Positions 1 through 9,330 are shown, counted from the stretch's first letter. The stretch: 64,000 bases of DNA from Neobacillus mesonae (GCA_023715865.1 JAMBOW010000010.1:62001-126000), one strand, 5' to 3'. The notes: generated by a model from the sequence alone, not told the origin. Numbers and translations: made by a program.

Positions 1-139
1 GCCTTTCGTACGATGGGCAAGGTGCTTTTTTTGCGGAATATGGATGGTATAGATGCTGCTTGTCTTTGCAAACCTAAATACAATTGATATGATTAGAAAT
101 GGAGTTACAGAATACTACGATAGTGAGGACGATAAAATT

Positions 140-814
140 ATGAATCAGATTGCCATTGCTCCTTTGGTTGACCATACACTGCTTAAGTCAGATGCACGTA
201 AAGAGGATGTTATTAAGCTCGCAGAGGAAGCGAAGACTTATGGCTTTGCATCGGTGTGTGTAAATCCGGGCTTTGTTTCAGCAGCTTATGAAGTGCTCAA
301 AGATAGCGAAGTAAAAGTATGTACTGTCATTGGTTTTCCACTGGGAGCAACGACTTCAGCTGTAAAAGCTTTTGAAACAACGGATGCTATTAACAATGGT
401 GCAACAGAAGTAGATATGGTGATTAACATCAGTGCCCTTAAGGATGGAAATGATGAATATGTACGTGATGATATTGCGGCTGTTGTAAATGCAGCGAAAG
501 GCAAAGCACTGACAAAGGTCATCATTGAAACTTGTCTGCTGACAGATGAAGAGAAAGTACGCGCCTGCGAGCTCGCTGTTCAGGCTGGTGCAGATTTTGT
601 TAAGACATCTACGGGCTTCTCCACAGGCGGCGCAACCAAAGAAGATATCGCACTTATGCGCAAAACTGTAGGACCAAATATCGGGGTGAAAGCTTCAGGT
701 GGTGTTCGCAGCAGTGAGGACGCGATGACAATGATCGAAGCGGGTGCTACTCGTATCGGAACAAGCGGCGGAGTGGCTATTGCTAAAGGTGAGCGTTCTG
801 AGAACAGCTACTAA
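140..814 (+). CDS. deoC: Deoxyribose-phosphate aldolase
   Basis: Cytosolic class I aldolase (EC 4.1.2.4) that splits 2-deoxyribose 5-phosphate into glyceraldehyde 3-phosphate and acetaldehyde in deoxynucleoside salvage. The 224-residue product has the usual family length and shows the Schiff-base lysine in FVKTSTGFS (K155) and the second catalytic lysine in GVKASGG (K184). I start it at the ATG at 140 because the conserved N-terminus (VDHTLLK) begins just after it and GTGAGG lies 11 nt upstream; an in-frame start at 53 would add 29 unconserved residues. It is followed by a terminator and seems to be a single-gene unit or the end of one entering from the left. No nucleoside phosphorylase or deoR is visible. 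Confidence 0.95.
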   Translation: MNQIAIAPLVDHTLLKSDARKEDVIKLAEEAKTYGFASVCVNPGFVSAAYEVLKDSEVKVCTVIGFPLGATTSAVKAFETTDAINNGATEVDMVINISALKDGNDEYVRDDIAAVVNAAKGKALTKVIIETCLLTDEEKVRACELAVQAGADFVKTSTGFSTGGATKEDIALMRKTVGPNIGVKASGGVRSSEDAMTMIEAGATRIGTSGGVAIAKGERSENSY

Positions 815-838
815 AAATTTGCATATGGGTTAAGTTTG

Positions 839-868
839 AAGCGATTCCGTTATGGGGTCGCTTTTTTG
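839..868 (+). terminator. Rho-independent terminator after deoC
   Basis: Stem AAGCGATTCC / GGGGTCGCTT with a short loop, running into a T-tract. Confidence 0.8.
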
Positions 869-906
869 TTGTTAACATCACATTCGTTTCTTCTCAAAAT
901 ATATAC

Positions 907-936
907 TTAACTGTTTTTTCATTTCATTTCTATTAA
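907..936 (+). promoter_or_regulatory. Candidate sigma-A promoter of kduI
   Basis: TTAACT (907-912) and TATTAA (931-936) are 18 bp apart, about 90 nt before the kduI start. Match is moderate; assigned by position. Confidence 0.4.
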
Positions 937-958
937 AGGGTACACAAATGCAACAAAA

Positions 959-995
959 TGAACTAAAATAAACCCATATGAACTTCCACTAAAAT
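959..995 (+). promoter_or_regulatory. Repeated ACTAAAAT element before kduI (possible DeoR-family operator)
   Basis: TGAACTAAAAT stands at 959-969 and its core ACTAAAAT again at 988-995, downstream of the candidate kduI promoter. The same 11-mer occurs once more just before the DeoR-family gene (1863-1873). Sharing by two promoters of one pathway suggests an operator for that regulator; this is inference. Confidence 0.4.
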
Positions 996-1023
996 ATGAC
1001 ATACGAAAGGATGGATATTTAAA

Positions 1024-1854
1024 ATGCAAAACCGTTATGCTGCTCATCCAAATGAAGTGAAGAAATACGATACCAGCCGTTTACGCGAGGAATTTCTAAT
1101 CGATCATTTATTTACGAAGGATGAGCTTGTTACGGTCTATTCGCATGTGGACCGGTATATCGTAGGCTCTGCAGTACCCGATACGAAGGATATCAAACTG
1201 GAAGTAAATCTGAAGGATATCGGCACAGACTTCTTTCTGGCACGTCGTGAAATCGGTATCATCAATATCGGTGGACATGGAACAGTATCCGCAGATGGAG
1301 TACGCTATGAGATTGGAAGCAAGGAATGCTTGTATATTGGACTTGGTGTAAAAGAAGTGATCTTCCATTCAGGCTCAGGTGAAGCGCCTCAATTTTATTT
1401 TATATCCACGCCAGCACATCACGCTTACCCTACGACAAAGGCGACGCAGCAGGAGGCAACTCCCGCTCATTTGGGGAGCATCCAAACATCAAATGAGCGA
1501 ACCATCTATAAATATATTCATGAAGGCGGCATAAAGAGCTGTCAGTTAGTGATGGGGATAACAGAACTGGATCCGGGGAATATGTGGAATACCATGCCTG
1601 CACATACGCACAATCGCCGTTCTGAAGTATATTTGTATTTTAACCTGCCGGAGGACGGAGTCGTGTTCCATATGATGGGCGAGCCGGACGAAACGCGTCA
1701 TCTTGTTGTTCGTCAGGGTCAAGCTGTCATTTCTCCAAGTTGGTCCATACATAGCGGCGTAGGTACAAGCAATTATACGTTCTGCTGGGCTATGGCAGGT
1801 GAGAATCAGACGTTCGATGATATGGACGGCGTTAAGATGACTGAATTAAAATAA
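1024..1854 (+). CDS. kduI: 5-dehydro-4-deoxy-D-glucuronate isomerase (5-keto-4-deoxyuronate isomerase)
   Basis: Cytosolic cupin-fold, zinc-dependent isomerase (EC 5.3.1.17) that turns 5-keto-4-deoxyuronate, the end product of unsaturated oligogalacturonate breakdown, into 3-deoxy-D-glycero-2,5-hexodiulosonate. The 276-residue length is typical. The stretch PAHTHNRRSEVYLYFNLP carries the two histidines and the glutamate expected for the metal site, and a further histidine lies in SIHSGVG. The ATG follows a GAAAGGATGG-type ribosome site. It opens a run of four co-directional genes (regulator, kduD, TIM-barrel protein). KduI and KduD act in succession, which strongly supports both calls. Confidence 0.95.
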   Translation: MQNRYAAHPNEVKKYDTSRLREEFLIDHLFTKDELVTVYSHVDRYIVGSAVPDTKDIKLEVNLKDIGTDFFLARREIGIINIGGHGTVSADGVRYEIGSKECLYIGLGVKEVIFHSGSGEAPQFYFISTPAHHAYPTTKATQQEATPAHLGSIQTSNERTIYKYIHEGGIKSCQLVMGITELDPGNMWNTMPAHTHNRRSEVYLYFNLPEDGVVFHMMGEPDETRHLVVRQGQAVISPSWSIHSGVGTSNYTFCWAMAGENQTFDDMDGVKMTELK

Positions 1855-1862
1855 TATAGCAG

Positions 1863-1873
1863 TGAACTAAAAT
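1863..1873 (+). promoter_or_regulatory. Third copy of TGAACTAAAAT, before the DeoR-family gene
   Basis: Exact 11-bp copy of the element at 959-969, 30 nt before the next start codon and inside the short kduI-regulator gap. See the element before kduI. Confidence 0.35.
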
Positions 1874-1903
1874 CTAAGTAATTATAAGAAAGTTGAATGA
1901 AGC

Positions 1904-2656
1904 ATGAACTCAATGAAACGACATGAAAAAATAATGGAGCTTCTCATAGCTCAGCAGGAAGTGACGGTTAACGAATTAAGCGATCTGCTTGAAGTAACCG
2001 GGAAGACCATCAGGGAAGATCTGGATAAGCTTGAGAGCATGGGTCTCCTCGTGCGGGTGCACGGGGGAGCCATGCTGGCCCAGAACGATCAATACGGCAT
2101 TCTAACGAGCGTAGGTGCACTTGAGAAGAATAGTCCGGAGAAGATAGAAATTGCAGAGCGGGCGATTACGTATATCGAACCCGGGGATGTCATTGCACTT
2201 GACGGTGGAAGCACGACCCTTGAGATGGCTCGTCTTCTTAACAATATCCCGCTGACCGTCATTACGAATGATCTATTCATTATTTCCGAGCTGACGAAGA
2301 AGGATCAGATTCGTTTAGTAGTACCGGGAGGCTCAAGAGTCAGAAATATGCTTGTCAGCGAAGATACGGAGCATTTTATATCCAGTCTTAACATTCATAA
2401 GGCTTTTATCTCGACAACGGCGCTGCATCCAGAGTTCGGGTTTTCTATCTATACAGGAGATCTCGTTCCTTTAAAAAAAGCGCTGATTCGTACTGCGCAG
2501 CAGGTCTATGCTGTAGTGGATCACTATAAATTCGGACGTTTTGCGCTGCGGACATTTGCTGCGTGCTCCGAGGTGAATGCCATTATCAGTGATAAAGCTC
2601 TTACAGAAGAAACGAAGGCTGCGTATGAAAGTCTGGGAGTTACGATTGATAACTAG
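1904..2656 (+). CDS. DeoR-family transcriptional regulator of the kdu cluster
   Basis: 250-residue DNA-binding regulator. The N-terminal winged helix (about residues 3-58, RHEKIMELL to RVHGGAM, with the recognition segment VTGKTIREDLDKLE) is typical of the DeoR family, and the rest is the sugar-phosphate-sensing DeoRC domain (DGGSTTLEMARLL, ITND). It lies between kduI and kduD, so uronate catabolism is the likely target and a keto-deoxy sugar or its phosphate the likely inducer. KdgR in Bacillus subtilis is a LacI-type protein, so this is a different regulator family doing a similar job. The ribosome site before the ATG is weak, suggesting translation linked to kduI. Confidence 0.85.
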   Translation: MNSMKRHEKIMELLIAQQEVTVNELSDLLEVTGKTIREDLDKLESMGLLVRVHGGAMLAQNDQYGILTSVGALEKNSPEKIEIAERAITYIEPGDVIALDGGSTTLEMARLLNNIPLTVITNDLFIISELTKKDQIRLVVPGGSRVRNMLVSEDTEHFISSLNIHKAFISTTALHPEFGFSIYTGDLVPLKKALIRTAQQVYAVVDHYKFGRFALRTFAACSEVNAIISDKALTEETKAAYESLGVTIDN

Positions 2657-2676
2657 AACCAGGAGGCAGGAGAAGC

Positions 2677-3429
2677 ATGAACAGTTTTGATCTCAGTGGA
2701 AAAGTAGCGCTGGTAACAGGCACTTCCGGCGGACTTGGCCAAGGCATGGCCATCGGACTTGCCGAGGCAGGGGCAGATATTGTTGCTGTATCCCATTCTA
2801 TGCCTGCAGAGACCGTACAGGCTATAGAAGCTTTGGGACGTAAGGCTTTAAGTGTTCAGGCAGATTTGAGCAAGGAGGAAGAGCTGCCTTCTATTTTTGA
2901 ACAGGCGCTGAACTTCCAAGGAAAGATTGATATTCTCGTTAATAATGCAGGCATTATACGTCGTACGCCGGCTGCAGATCATGGCGCTTCGGACTGGCAT
3001 GATGTCATTGACTTGAATCTGAACACCGTATTCTTCCTAAGCCAGCTGGCCGGCAGACATATGATCGAGCGCGGCAGCGGCAAAATTATCAGCATAGCCT
3101 CCATGTTGTCCTATCAGGGCGGTATTAACGTGCCAGGCTATACGGCCAGTAAACATGCAGTTGCCGGTCTAACCAAAGCGCTGGCTAATGAATGGGCAGG
3201 TAAAGGAGTTCAGGTGAACGCGATTGCACCGGGTTACATGGTAACAAATAATACCCAGCAAATCAGGAATGATGAGAGCCGGTATAAAGATATTACAGCG
3301 CGTATACCAGCGGGACGCTGGGGGACGCCAGAGGATTTGAAAGGTCCTGTTATCTTTTTGGCATCTTCTGCATCGGATTATTTGAACGGACATGTATTGA
3401 ATGTAGACGGAGGCTGGCTCGCTCGTTAA
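2677..3429 (+). CDS. kduD: 2-dehydro-3-deoxy-D-gluconate 5-dehydrogenase (SDR)
   Basis: Short-chain dehydrogenase (EC 1.1.1.127) that reduces 3-deoxy-hexodiulosonate with NAD(P)H to 2-keto-3-deoxygluconate, the step after KduI. The 250-residue protein shows the nucleotide-binding TGTSGGLGQG at about residues 14-23, NNAG in the middle of the fold and the catalytic YxxxK as YTASK. An AGGAGG ribosome site precedes the ATG, 20 nt after the regulator gene. The SDR family is broad; the specific name rests on the adjacent kduI. Confidence 0.9.
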   Translation: MNSFDLSGKVALVTGTSGGLGQGMAIGLAEAGADIVAVSHSMPAETVQAIEALGRKALSVQADLSKEEELPSIFEQALNFQGKIDILVNNAGIIRRTPAADHGASDWHDVIDLNLNTVFFLSQLAGRHMIERGSGKIISIASMLSYQGGINVPGYTASKHAVAGLTKALANEWAGKGVQVNAIAPGYMVTNNTQQIRNDESRYKDITARIPAGRWGTPEDLKGPVIFLASSASDYLNGHVLNVDGGWLAR

Positions 3430-3458
3430 TACTTCGACAGAGAAGGAGGAATTCGGGA

Positions 3459-4301
3459 ATGAAATTAGGAGTTCTGGCACATACGTTTGGCAAACAGAAA
3501 ACCGCTGACCTTGCCCGGCGAATTGCAGGCAGTGGGTTTACATCCGTTCAGCTGGCGTTGGCTAAAGCCCTGTCGGATATCGATTCTTCGAACGGAAAGC
3601 TAAGTCCCGGGCTTGGCCATTGGGTTGGAGAACAATTTGATAAAGAAGGCATTCGGATTGCGGTGCTGGGCTGTTACATCAACCCTGTTCATCCGGATGC
3701 TGCAGAACGGAAAACGGAACTTGCTAGATTCAAAGAACACCTGCGTTATGCACGAGACTTTGGCTGCAGCATGGTCGCTACGGAAACGGGCAGCTTGACG
3801 ACCTACAGGGAAACGCATCCGGATTCCTACGAGGAGCAGGGCTTTCAGGTGCTTCGGGCTTCAGTGCTCGAACTAGCGGAAGAAGCAGATAAGTGGGGCG
3901 TGAATGTAGCCATTGAGCCTGTTTCGGTCCATACTTTACATTCAAGAGAGCACATGCAGCGTCTCTTTGAAGAGATTCCAAATTCCAGTGTCGGTCTGCT
4001 GTTTGATCCTTGCAATCTGATGAAAGTAGAGCATGTCGTAGATCAGGCTGACTTTTTGAAGGATGTGTTTGACCAGCTCTATGACCGGATGATTGCTATC
4101 CATGCCAAAGACGTGGCATTTGATGTAAGCGGCAAGAAGTATAACCCTGTTCCAGGCGAAGGAATACTTGATTATCCGTTATTCTTTGAACTGCTTAAGA
4201 CGTATAAGCCCCATATCGACATCTCACTCGAAGGTGTAACGGCAGAACAAGCTGACGATGCGGCAGCGTACTTACGTCGTCTATGGCATGCTGAGTACTG
4301 A
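3459..4301 (+). CDS. Sugar phosphate isomerase/epimerase-like TIM-barrel protein
   Basis: 280-residue protein of the AP-endonuclease 2 / xylose isomerase-like TIM-barrel superfamily. Seen: an N-terminal strand MKLGVLAHTFG, putative metal ligands in VAIEPVS (Glu), LLFDPCNL (Asp), IHAKD (His) and SLEG (Glu), which is the usual order for sugar epimerases of this fold. An AAGGAGG ribosome site precedes it, 29 nt after kduD, and a terminator follows, so it closes the kdu unit. Likely role is isomerisation or epimerisation of a uronate-derived keto sugar; the substrate cannot be read from the sequence. Confidence 0.8.
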   Translation: MKLGVLAHTFGKQKTADLARRIAGSGFTSVQLALAKALSDIDSSNGKLSPGLGHWVGEQFDKEGIRIAVLGCYINPVHPDAAERKTELARFKEHLRYARDFGCSMVATETGSLTTYRETHPDSYEEQGFQVLRASVLELAEEADKWGVNVAIEPVSVHTLHSREHMQRLFEEIPNSSVGLLFDPCNLMKVEHVVDQADFLKDVFDQLYDRMIAIHAKDVAFDVSGKKYNPVPGEGILDYPLFFELLKTYKPHIDISLEGVTAEQADDAAAYLRRLWHAEY

Positions 4302-4331
4302 GATCTATCCTTATTTATTACTGTAATTTCT

Positions 4332-4374
4332 AAAATCTCCTTTCATGTAACCAAATGATGAGAGGGGATTTTTT
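4332..4374 (+). terminator. Terminator closing the kdu cluster
   Basis: AAAATCTCC-TTTCAT pairs with ATGATGAGAGGGGATTTT, followed by T residues. Confidence 0.75.
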
Positions 4375-4437
4375 AGTACTCAAAATTAGTCAATAAATTA
4401 TTATAGGAAAAGTCGGATTTAATCTTTTCAAAAGTAA

Positions 4438-5829
<1,392 letters not shown>

Positions 5830-5851
5830 ATTACAGCAGGCATTTTTTGAT

Positions 5852-5876
5852 AGGCACCCGAAAGGGTGCTTTTTTC
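5852..5876 (+). terminator. Terminator after metY
   Basis: Stem AGGCACCC / GGGTGCTT with GAAA loop and T-tract. Confidence 0.9.
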
Positions 5877-5980
5877 GTTTAAGACCTGTCTAGTCCGATC
5901 AATTGGACTCTAGCTCAAGCATCAATTTATGCTGTAAGCATCTGTGCAGCAGCAAAGATTTAATCTTTCATAAATTTTTA

Positions 5981-6010
5981 TTTACAAAATCAGGAGAACA
6001 GGTATATAAT
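5981..6010 (+). promoter_or_regulatory. Sigma-A promoter of the P-type ATPase gene
   Basis: TTTACA (5981-5986), 18-bp spacer, TATAAT (6005-6010). Leaves a leader of about 190 nt before the ATPase start. Confidence 0.7.
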
Positions 6011-6051
6011 ACAGAAAAAGTTGCACTGAACAAAAATAATTGAATTAATGC

Positions 6052-6070
6052 AAAAATGATTATCATTCTC
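6052..6070 (+). promoter_or_regulatory. Fur/PerR-like box before the ATPase gene
   Basis: AAAAATGATTATCATTCTC matches the classical 19-bp Fur box in 16 positions, with core AATGAT-T-ATCATT (6055-6067). It lies about 40 nt downstream of the predicted transcription start. Fur and PerR boxes are similar, so which protein binds is not settled by the sequence. Confidence 0.7.
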
Positions 6071-6102
6071 AGTAATGAATGGTGAGCATTTTCATGAAAA
6101 GC

Positions 6103-6133
6103 CATGCTGCTTCGGGATTCCCGAAGCAGCATG
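6103..6133 (+). other. Strong hairpin in the ATPase leader
   Basis: Perfect 14-bp stem CATGCTGCTTCGGG / CCCGAAGCAGCATG with a 3-nt loop, followed by TGTCATTTTAA. It could be a leader terminator or mRNA-stabilising structure. A 16-codon open frame (ATG 6094 to TAA 6142-6144) behind GGTGAG spans it. Confidence 0.6.
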
Positions 6134-6154
6134 TGTCATTTTAAGGCCATTAAC

Positions 6155-6170
6155 AATGGCTCTCATTCTC
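6155..6170 (+). promoter_or_regulatory. Degenerate second copy of the Fur-like box
   Basis: AATGGCTCTCATTCTC differs from the first box (AATGATTATCATTCTC) at three positions and starts exactly 100 bp downstream of it. May be a weak second site or chance. Confidence 0.3.
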
Positions 6171-6207
6171 AATTAGAAGATGGAATAAGGAAAGGAAAGT
6201 GATACCA

Positions 6208-8160
6208 ATGGAAGCCATTCAGCAAAGACTTAATCATGCTGCGCAACTGGATCAGCATCAATTATCCCCTCAGCGTCCAGGACGCAGAAGAGGTCCTAAT
6301 TTTAAGATGATGTTCAAAAATCGGGAGATGCAGGCAGCCCTCGGCAGCGGGGCTATGATGCTGGCTGCATGGGGGCTCTCAGGAAGCTATGAGCTGGTCT
6401 CCGTCATTTTGTATATCGCTGCTTATGCAATTGGAGGATGGGCCAAAGCAAAGGAAGGCGTGGAGACGCTCGTTAAAGACAGAGATCTGGATGTAAATCT
6501 GCTGATGATCGCTGCTGCTTTAGGAGCAGCTTCTATCGGTTACTGGAATGAAGGAGCTATGCTCATTTTTATATTTGCGCTCAGCGGTGCGCTGGAGAGC
6601 TATACAAATGAACGAAGTCATAAAGATATTTCCTCTCTAATCGCTCTGAAGCCGGAAACGGCTCTTCGAATTCAAGATGGAACGGTAGAGCATGTTGCTA
6701 TTGAACTGCTTCAGCCTGGGGACCTGCTGCTCGTTAAACCAGGTGAATTGCTGCCGTCAGACGGCAAAGTGTATAAAGGCTATTCCGCGGTGAATCAGGC
6801 ATCCATTACGGGTGAATCGGTCCCGGTTGAAAAGAACGCCGGTGATGAGGTTTATGCCGGAACAATAAACGGTGAGGGTGCTTTATATATTGAAGTAACG
6901 CAGCCTGCAGATAATACGCTATTCTCCAAGATCATTAAATTGGTAGAGGAAGCTCAATCCGAGGTGCCGGCCTCCCAACGCTTTATCGAAAAATTTGAAG
7001 GGATTTACGCAAAACTGGTTGTTTTGATTACAGCTGCCCTTATACTCGCTATGCCGCTGTTGTTTGGTTCCACTTGGGAAAATGCCTTTTACAAAGCAAT
7101 GGTGTTCCTTGTTGTAGCTTCTCCTTGTGCATTAGTCGCTTCCATCATGCCTGTAATGCTGTCATCCATTTCAAGCAGTGCAAGAAGAGGGCTCTTATTT
7201 AAGGGGGGCGCTCATGTGGAGAATATGGCCAAGACGGCGGTTGTTGCCTTTGACAAGACAGGGACACTCACGAGGGGCGTTCCGGAAGTGACAGATTTGA
7301 TCGCTGCCGAAGGGTATGAAGAAATGGATATTCTATCTTGCATTGCAGCGATCGAAAGCCAGTCAAAACATCCTCTCGCTGAAGCCGTTACAGCGAAAGC
7401 ATTCACCGCAGGAGCAGAACAGGTTCAGGCAGAGGAAGTGCAATCCATTACCGGCTGGGGCATCGTGGGTAAGGTAAATGGAATTCTGTGGAGAATAGGA
7501 AAAACAGATGTGCTGGACCAGGACACGGCTGATTCGTCATGGAGGGAAACAAGAGCAAAGCTGGAGAGCGAAGGTAAAACCCTATCTGTCATCATGCATG
7601 AGGATAACATCGCAGGACTTATCGCTATGCGGGATACAGTTCGTCCACAAGCTGTGAAGGCGGTGGAGCGTCTGCAGGAGCTTGGGATTAAGGTCGCCAT
7701 GCTTACAGGGGATCGAAAGGGGACAGCCGACGTCATTGCCAAGGAAACGGGTGTAGACTTCGTATTTGCTGAGCTTCTCCCGGAGCAAAAGGTAGAGAAG
7801 GTACGAGCTTTGCGCGAGCAATACGGTCATGTCGTCATGGTTGGTGATGGAGTGAATGATGCGCCGGCACTTGCAGCGGCAACCGTCGGAATGGGGATGG
7901 GCATGTCAGGCAGCGGTACAGCGATCGAGGTCTCTGATGTTGTGCTCATGAATGATAATATTGAGGAAATTGCCTGGAGCGTGAAGCAGTCAAGACGTGC
8001 AGCCCGTGTTGTAAAGCAGAACATTGTATTTGCCATCAGTGTCATTACGCTGCTTATTGCGGGCAACTTTATTACAGAATTAGCGCTTCCTCTAGGAGTA
8101 ATTGGACATGAGGGCAGTACGATATTGGTTATTTTAAACGGGCTTCGATTATTGAGGTAG
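6208..8160 (+). CDS. pfeT: P1B4-type metal (iron) efflux ATPase
   Basis: Membrane ATPase that pumps a transition metal out of the cell, of the PfeT/ZosA/FrvA group. 650 residues, no N-terminal metal-binding HMA domain, as in that group. SPC at residues 305-307 in the metal-binding helix, the phosphorylated aspartate in DKTGT (D349), TGES in the actuator region, MVGDGVNDAP in the P domain and HEGST (634-638) in the last helix; SPC plus HEGST is the P1B4 signature. The start is ATG 6208 behind AGGAAAGG rather than the in-frame GTG at 6199. In Bacillus the homologue exports Fe(II) under PerR/Fur control, which fits the box at 6052. Cobalt or zinc transport cannot be excluded. Confidence 0.88.
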   Translation: MEAIQQRLNHAAQLDQHQLSPQRPGRRRGPNFKMMFKNREMQAALGSGAMMLAAWGLSGSYELVSVILYIAAYAIGGWAKAKEGVETLVKDRDLDVNLLMIAAALGAASIGYWNEGAMLIFIFALSGALESYTNERSHKDISSLIALKPETALRIQDGTVEHVAIELLQPGDLLLVKPGELLPSDGKVYKGYSAVNQASITGESVPVEKNAGDEVYAGTINGEGALYIEVTQPADNTLFSKIIKLVEEAQSEVPASQRFIEKFEGIYAKLVVLITAALILAMPLLFGSTWENAFYKAMVFLVVASPCALVASIMPVMLSSISSSARRGLLFKGGAHVENMAKTAVVAFDKTGTLTRGVPEVTDLIAAEGYEEMDILSCIAAIESQSKHPLAEAVTAKAFTAGAEQVQAEEVQSITGWGIVGKVNGILWRIGKTDVLDQDTADSSWRETRAKLESEGKTLSVIMHEDNIAGLIAMRDTVRPQAVKAVERLQELGIKVAMLTGDRKGTADVIAKETGVDFVFAELLPEQKVEKVRALREQYGHVVMVGDGVNDAPALAAATVGMGMGMSGSGTAIEVSDVVLMNDNIEEIAWSVKQSRRAARVVKQNIVFAISVITLLIAGNFITELALPLGVIGHEGSTILVILNGLRLLR

Positions 8161-8190
8161 CGTTCAGTATAAATTAAGGAGCTTCTTACT

Positions 8191-8246
8191 AAAAAGCGCC
8201 GTTACTCTTCAGGCTGTATAGCCAAAGAGTAACGGCGTTGTTTTTA
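8191..8246. terminator. Bidirectional terminator between pfeT and the ZIP gene
   Basis: CGCCGTTACTCTT / AAGAGTAACGGCG with A-tract on the left and T-tract on the right; serves both convergent genes. Confidence 0.9.
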
Positions 8247-8270
8247 ACCTTCATTATACAAACTCTAAAA

Positions 8271-9002
8271 TTAGAAGATTTCGGTGAGCATAATCATCGT
8301 AATGAGTCCAAGCAGGAATGAAATCGTAGCCACACGCTGGTTCCCGTCACCATGACTCTCAGGTATAAGCTCCTTATACACAATGAACATCATTGCTCCT
8401 GCTGCAAAAGCAAGGCCGTATGGCACGAGTCCGGTGACAACACTACTTAAAGAGTAGCCGATGATACTCGTAACAATTTCAACGGCACCTGTTAAAGTAG
8501 CGATACCGAGCGCTTTGAACCGCCCGATATTTTGGTTGACGAGGAAAAGGGCAACCAGAAAGCCTTCCGGCGCATTCTGCAGACCGATGGATAAAGCAAT
8601 TAAATTACCTAAGCTGTCGTCACCGCTGGCATAGCTGACACCCACGGATAAACCTTCCGGCAAATTGTGCATCGTTATCGCTGCAATGATAAGGAAGGCT
8701 TTACCTTCAATATTAAATGGGCGGGATTCTGGATTTTCCATATCGATATGAGGGATGTACATTTCCAGAACAAGCAGTACGATGCTGCCGGCCATAATCC
8801 CTATGAACAGGACAAGCAGATTGGACTGGCCCAACGCTTCAGGAATGAGGTTGTACAGTGACGCTGAAGTCATGATTCCGGCTGCGTAAGCTAGTAAAAT
8901 GTCCCGAAGCCGGTGAGTGACTTTACGCATAAACAAGATCGGGATCGCCCCAAGTCCTGTAGAAAGGGCTGAAATAACGCTTCCTATGAGTGCTTCAACC
9001 AT
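8271..9002 (-). CDS. ZIP-family metal transporter
   Basis: 243-residue, almost wholly hydrophobic protein with about eight membrane helices. The ZIP signature helices are clear: HNLPEGLSVGVSYASG in helix 4 and QNAPEGFLVALF in helix 5. Bacterial ZIPs of the ZupT type import Zn, Fe or Mn. It ends convergently to the iron-efflux ATPase and shares its terminator; its own promoter (-35 CGTAAA read on the other strand at 9143-9148, -10 at 9119-9124) overlaps a PerR-like box, so uptake may be tied to peroxide and metal status. The ribosome site GGAGGG is 13 nt from the ATG, a little long. The transported metal is not determined. Confidence 0.88.
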   Translation of the reverse strand: MVEALIGSVISALSTGLGAIPILFMRKVTHRLRDILLAYAAGIMTSASLYNLIPEALGQSNLLVLFIGIMAGSIVLLVLEMYIPHIDMENPESRPFNIEGKAFLIIAAITMHNLPEGLSVGVSYASGDDSLGNLIALSIGLQNAPEGFLVALFLVNQNIGRFKALGIATLTGAVEIVTSIIGYSLSSVVTGLVPYGLAFAAGAMMFIVYKELIPESHGDGNQRVATISFLLGLITMIMLTEIF

Positions 9003-9048
9003 AATATTTTATAGTCCCTCCTCTGGGTGCAAACAACCTTAACTTAGG

Positions 9049-9077
9049 TGACGTCACATGACAAATGGTCATTGACA
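9049..9077. promoter_or_regulatory. Cluster of TGAC/GTCA half-sites in the ZIP-trxB gap
   Basis: TGACGTCA (9049-9056), ATGAC-AAATG-GTCAT (9058-9072) and TTGACA (9072-9077) follow one another. They sit just upstream of the candidate trxB promoter and may be a regulator site. Confidence 0.3.
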
Positions 9078-9100
9078 TCGACTTTGAAAATGCTCATAAT
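9072..9100 (+). promoter_or_regulatory. Candidate sigma-A promoter towards trxB
   Basis: TTGACA (9072-9077), 17-bp spacer, CATAAT (9095-9100). The leader to trxB would be about 220 nt; nothing else is recognised between 9130 and 9315. Confidence 0.55.
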
Positions 9101-9110
9101 GATGACTAGA

Positions 9111-9125
9111 TTAGAATTATTATAA
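9111..9125. promoter_or_regulatory. PerR-like box between the ZIP gene and trxB
   Basis: TTAGAATTATTATAA fits the PerR box TTATAATNATTATAA with one mismatch. It overlaps the -10 of the ZIP promoter (minus strand, 9119-9124) and lies just past the predicted start of the plus-strand trxB promoter, so it could repress both. Confidence 0.6.
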
Positions 9126-9330
9126 ATTATGTATTCCATTTCCGTAAAGTTGACTATTTTTGTGAACAGGTAAGCCACTCAATACATTATTCATGATCCA
9201 TTTTCTGGTGACAACTCTTTTTGAGTTTATGTTGTTATACAGATTCTAATACATATTGTTTGCTTATCTTAAGTTCATTCCAGTTTAGGATATTGTAGCG
9301 ATTTGCGGATAGCAGCGGGAGGTTAATCGA

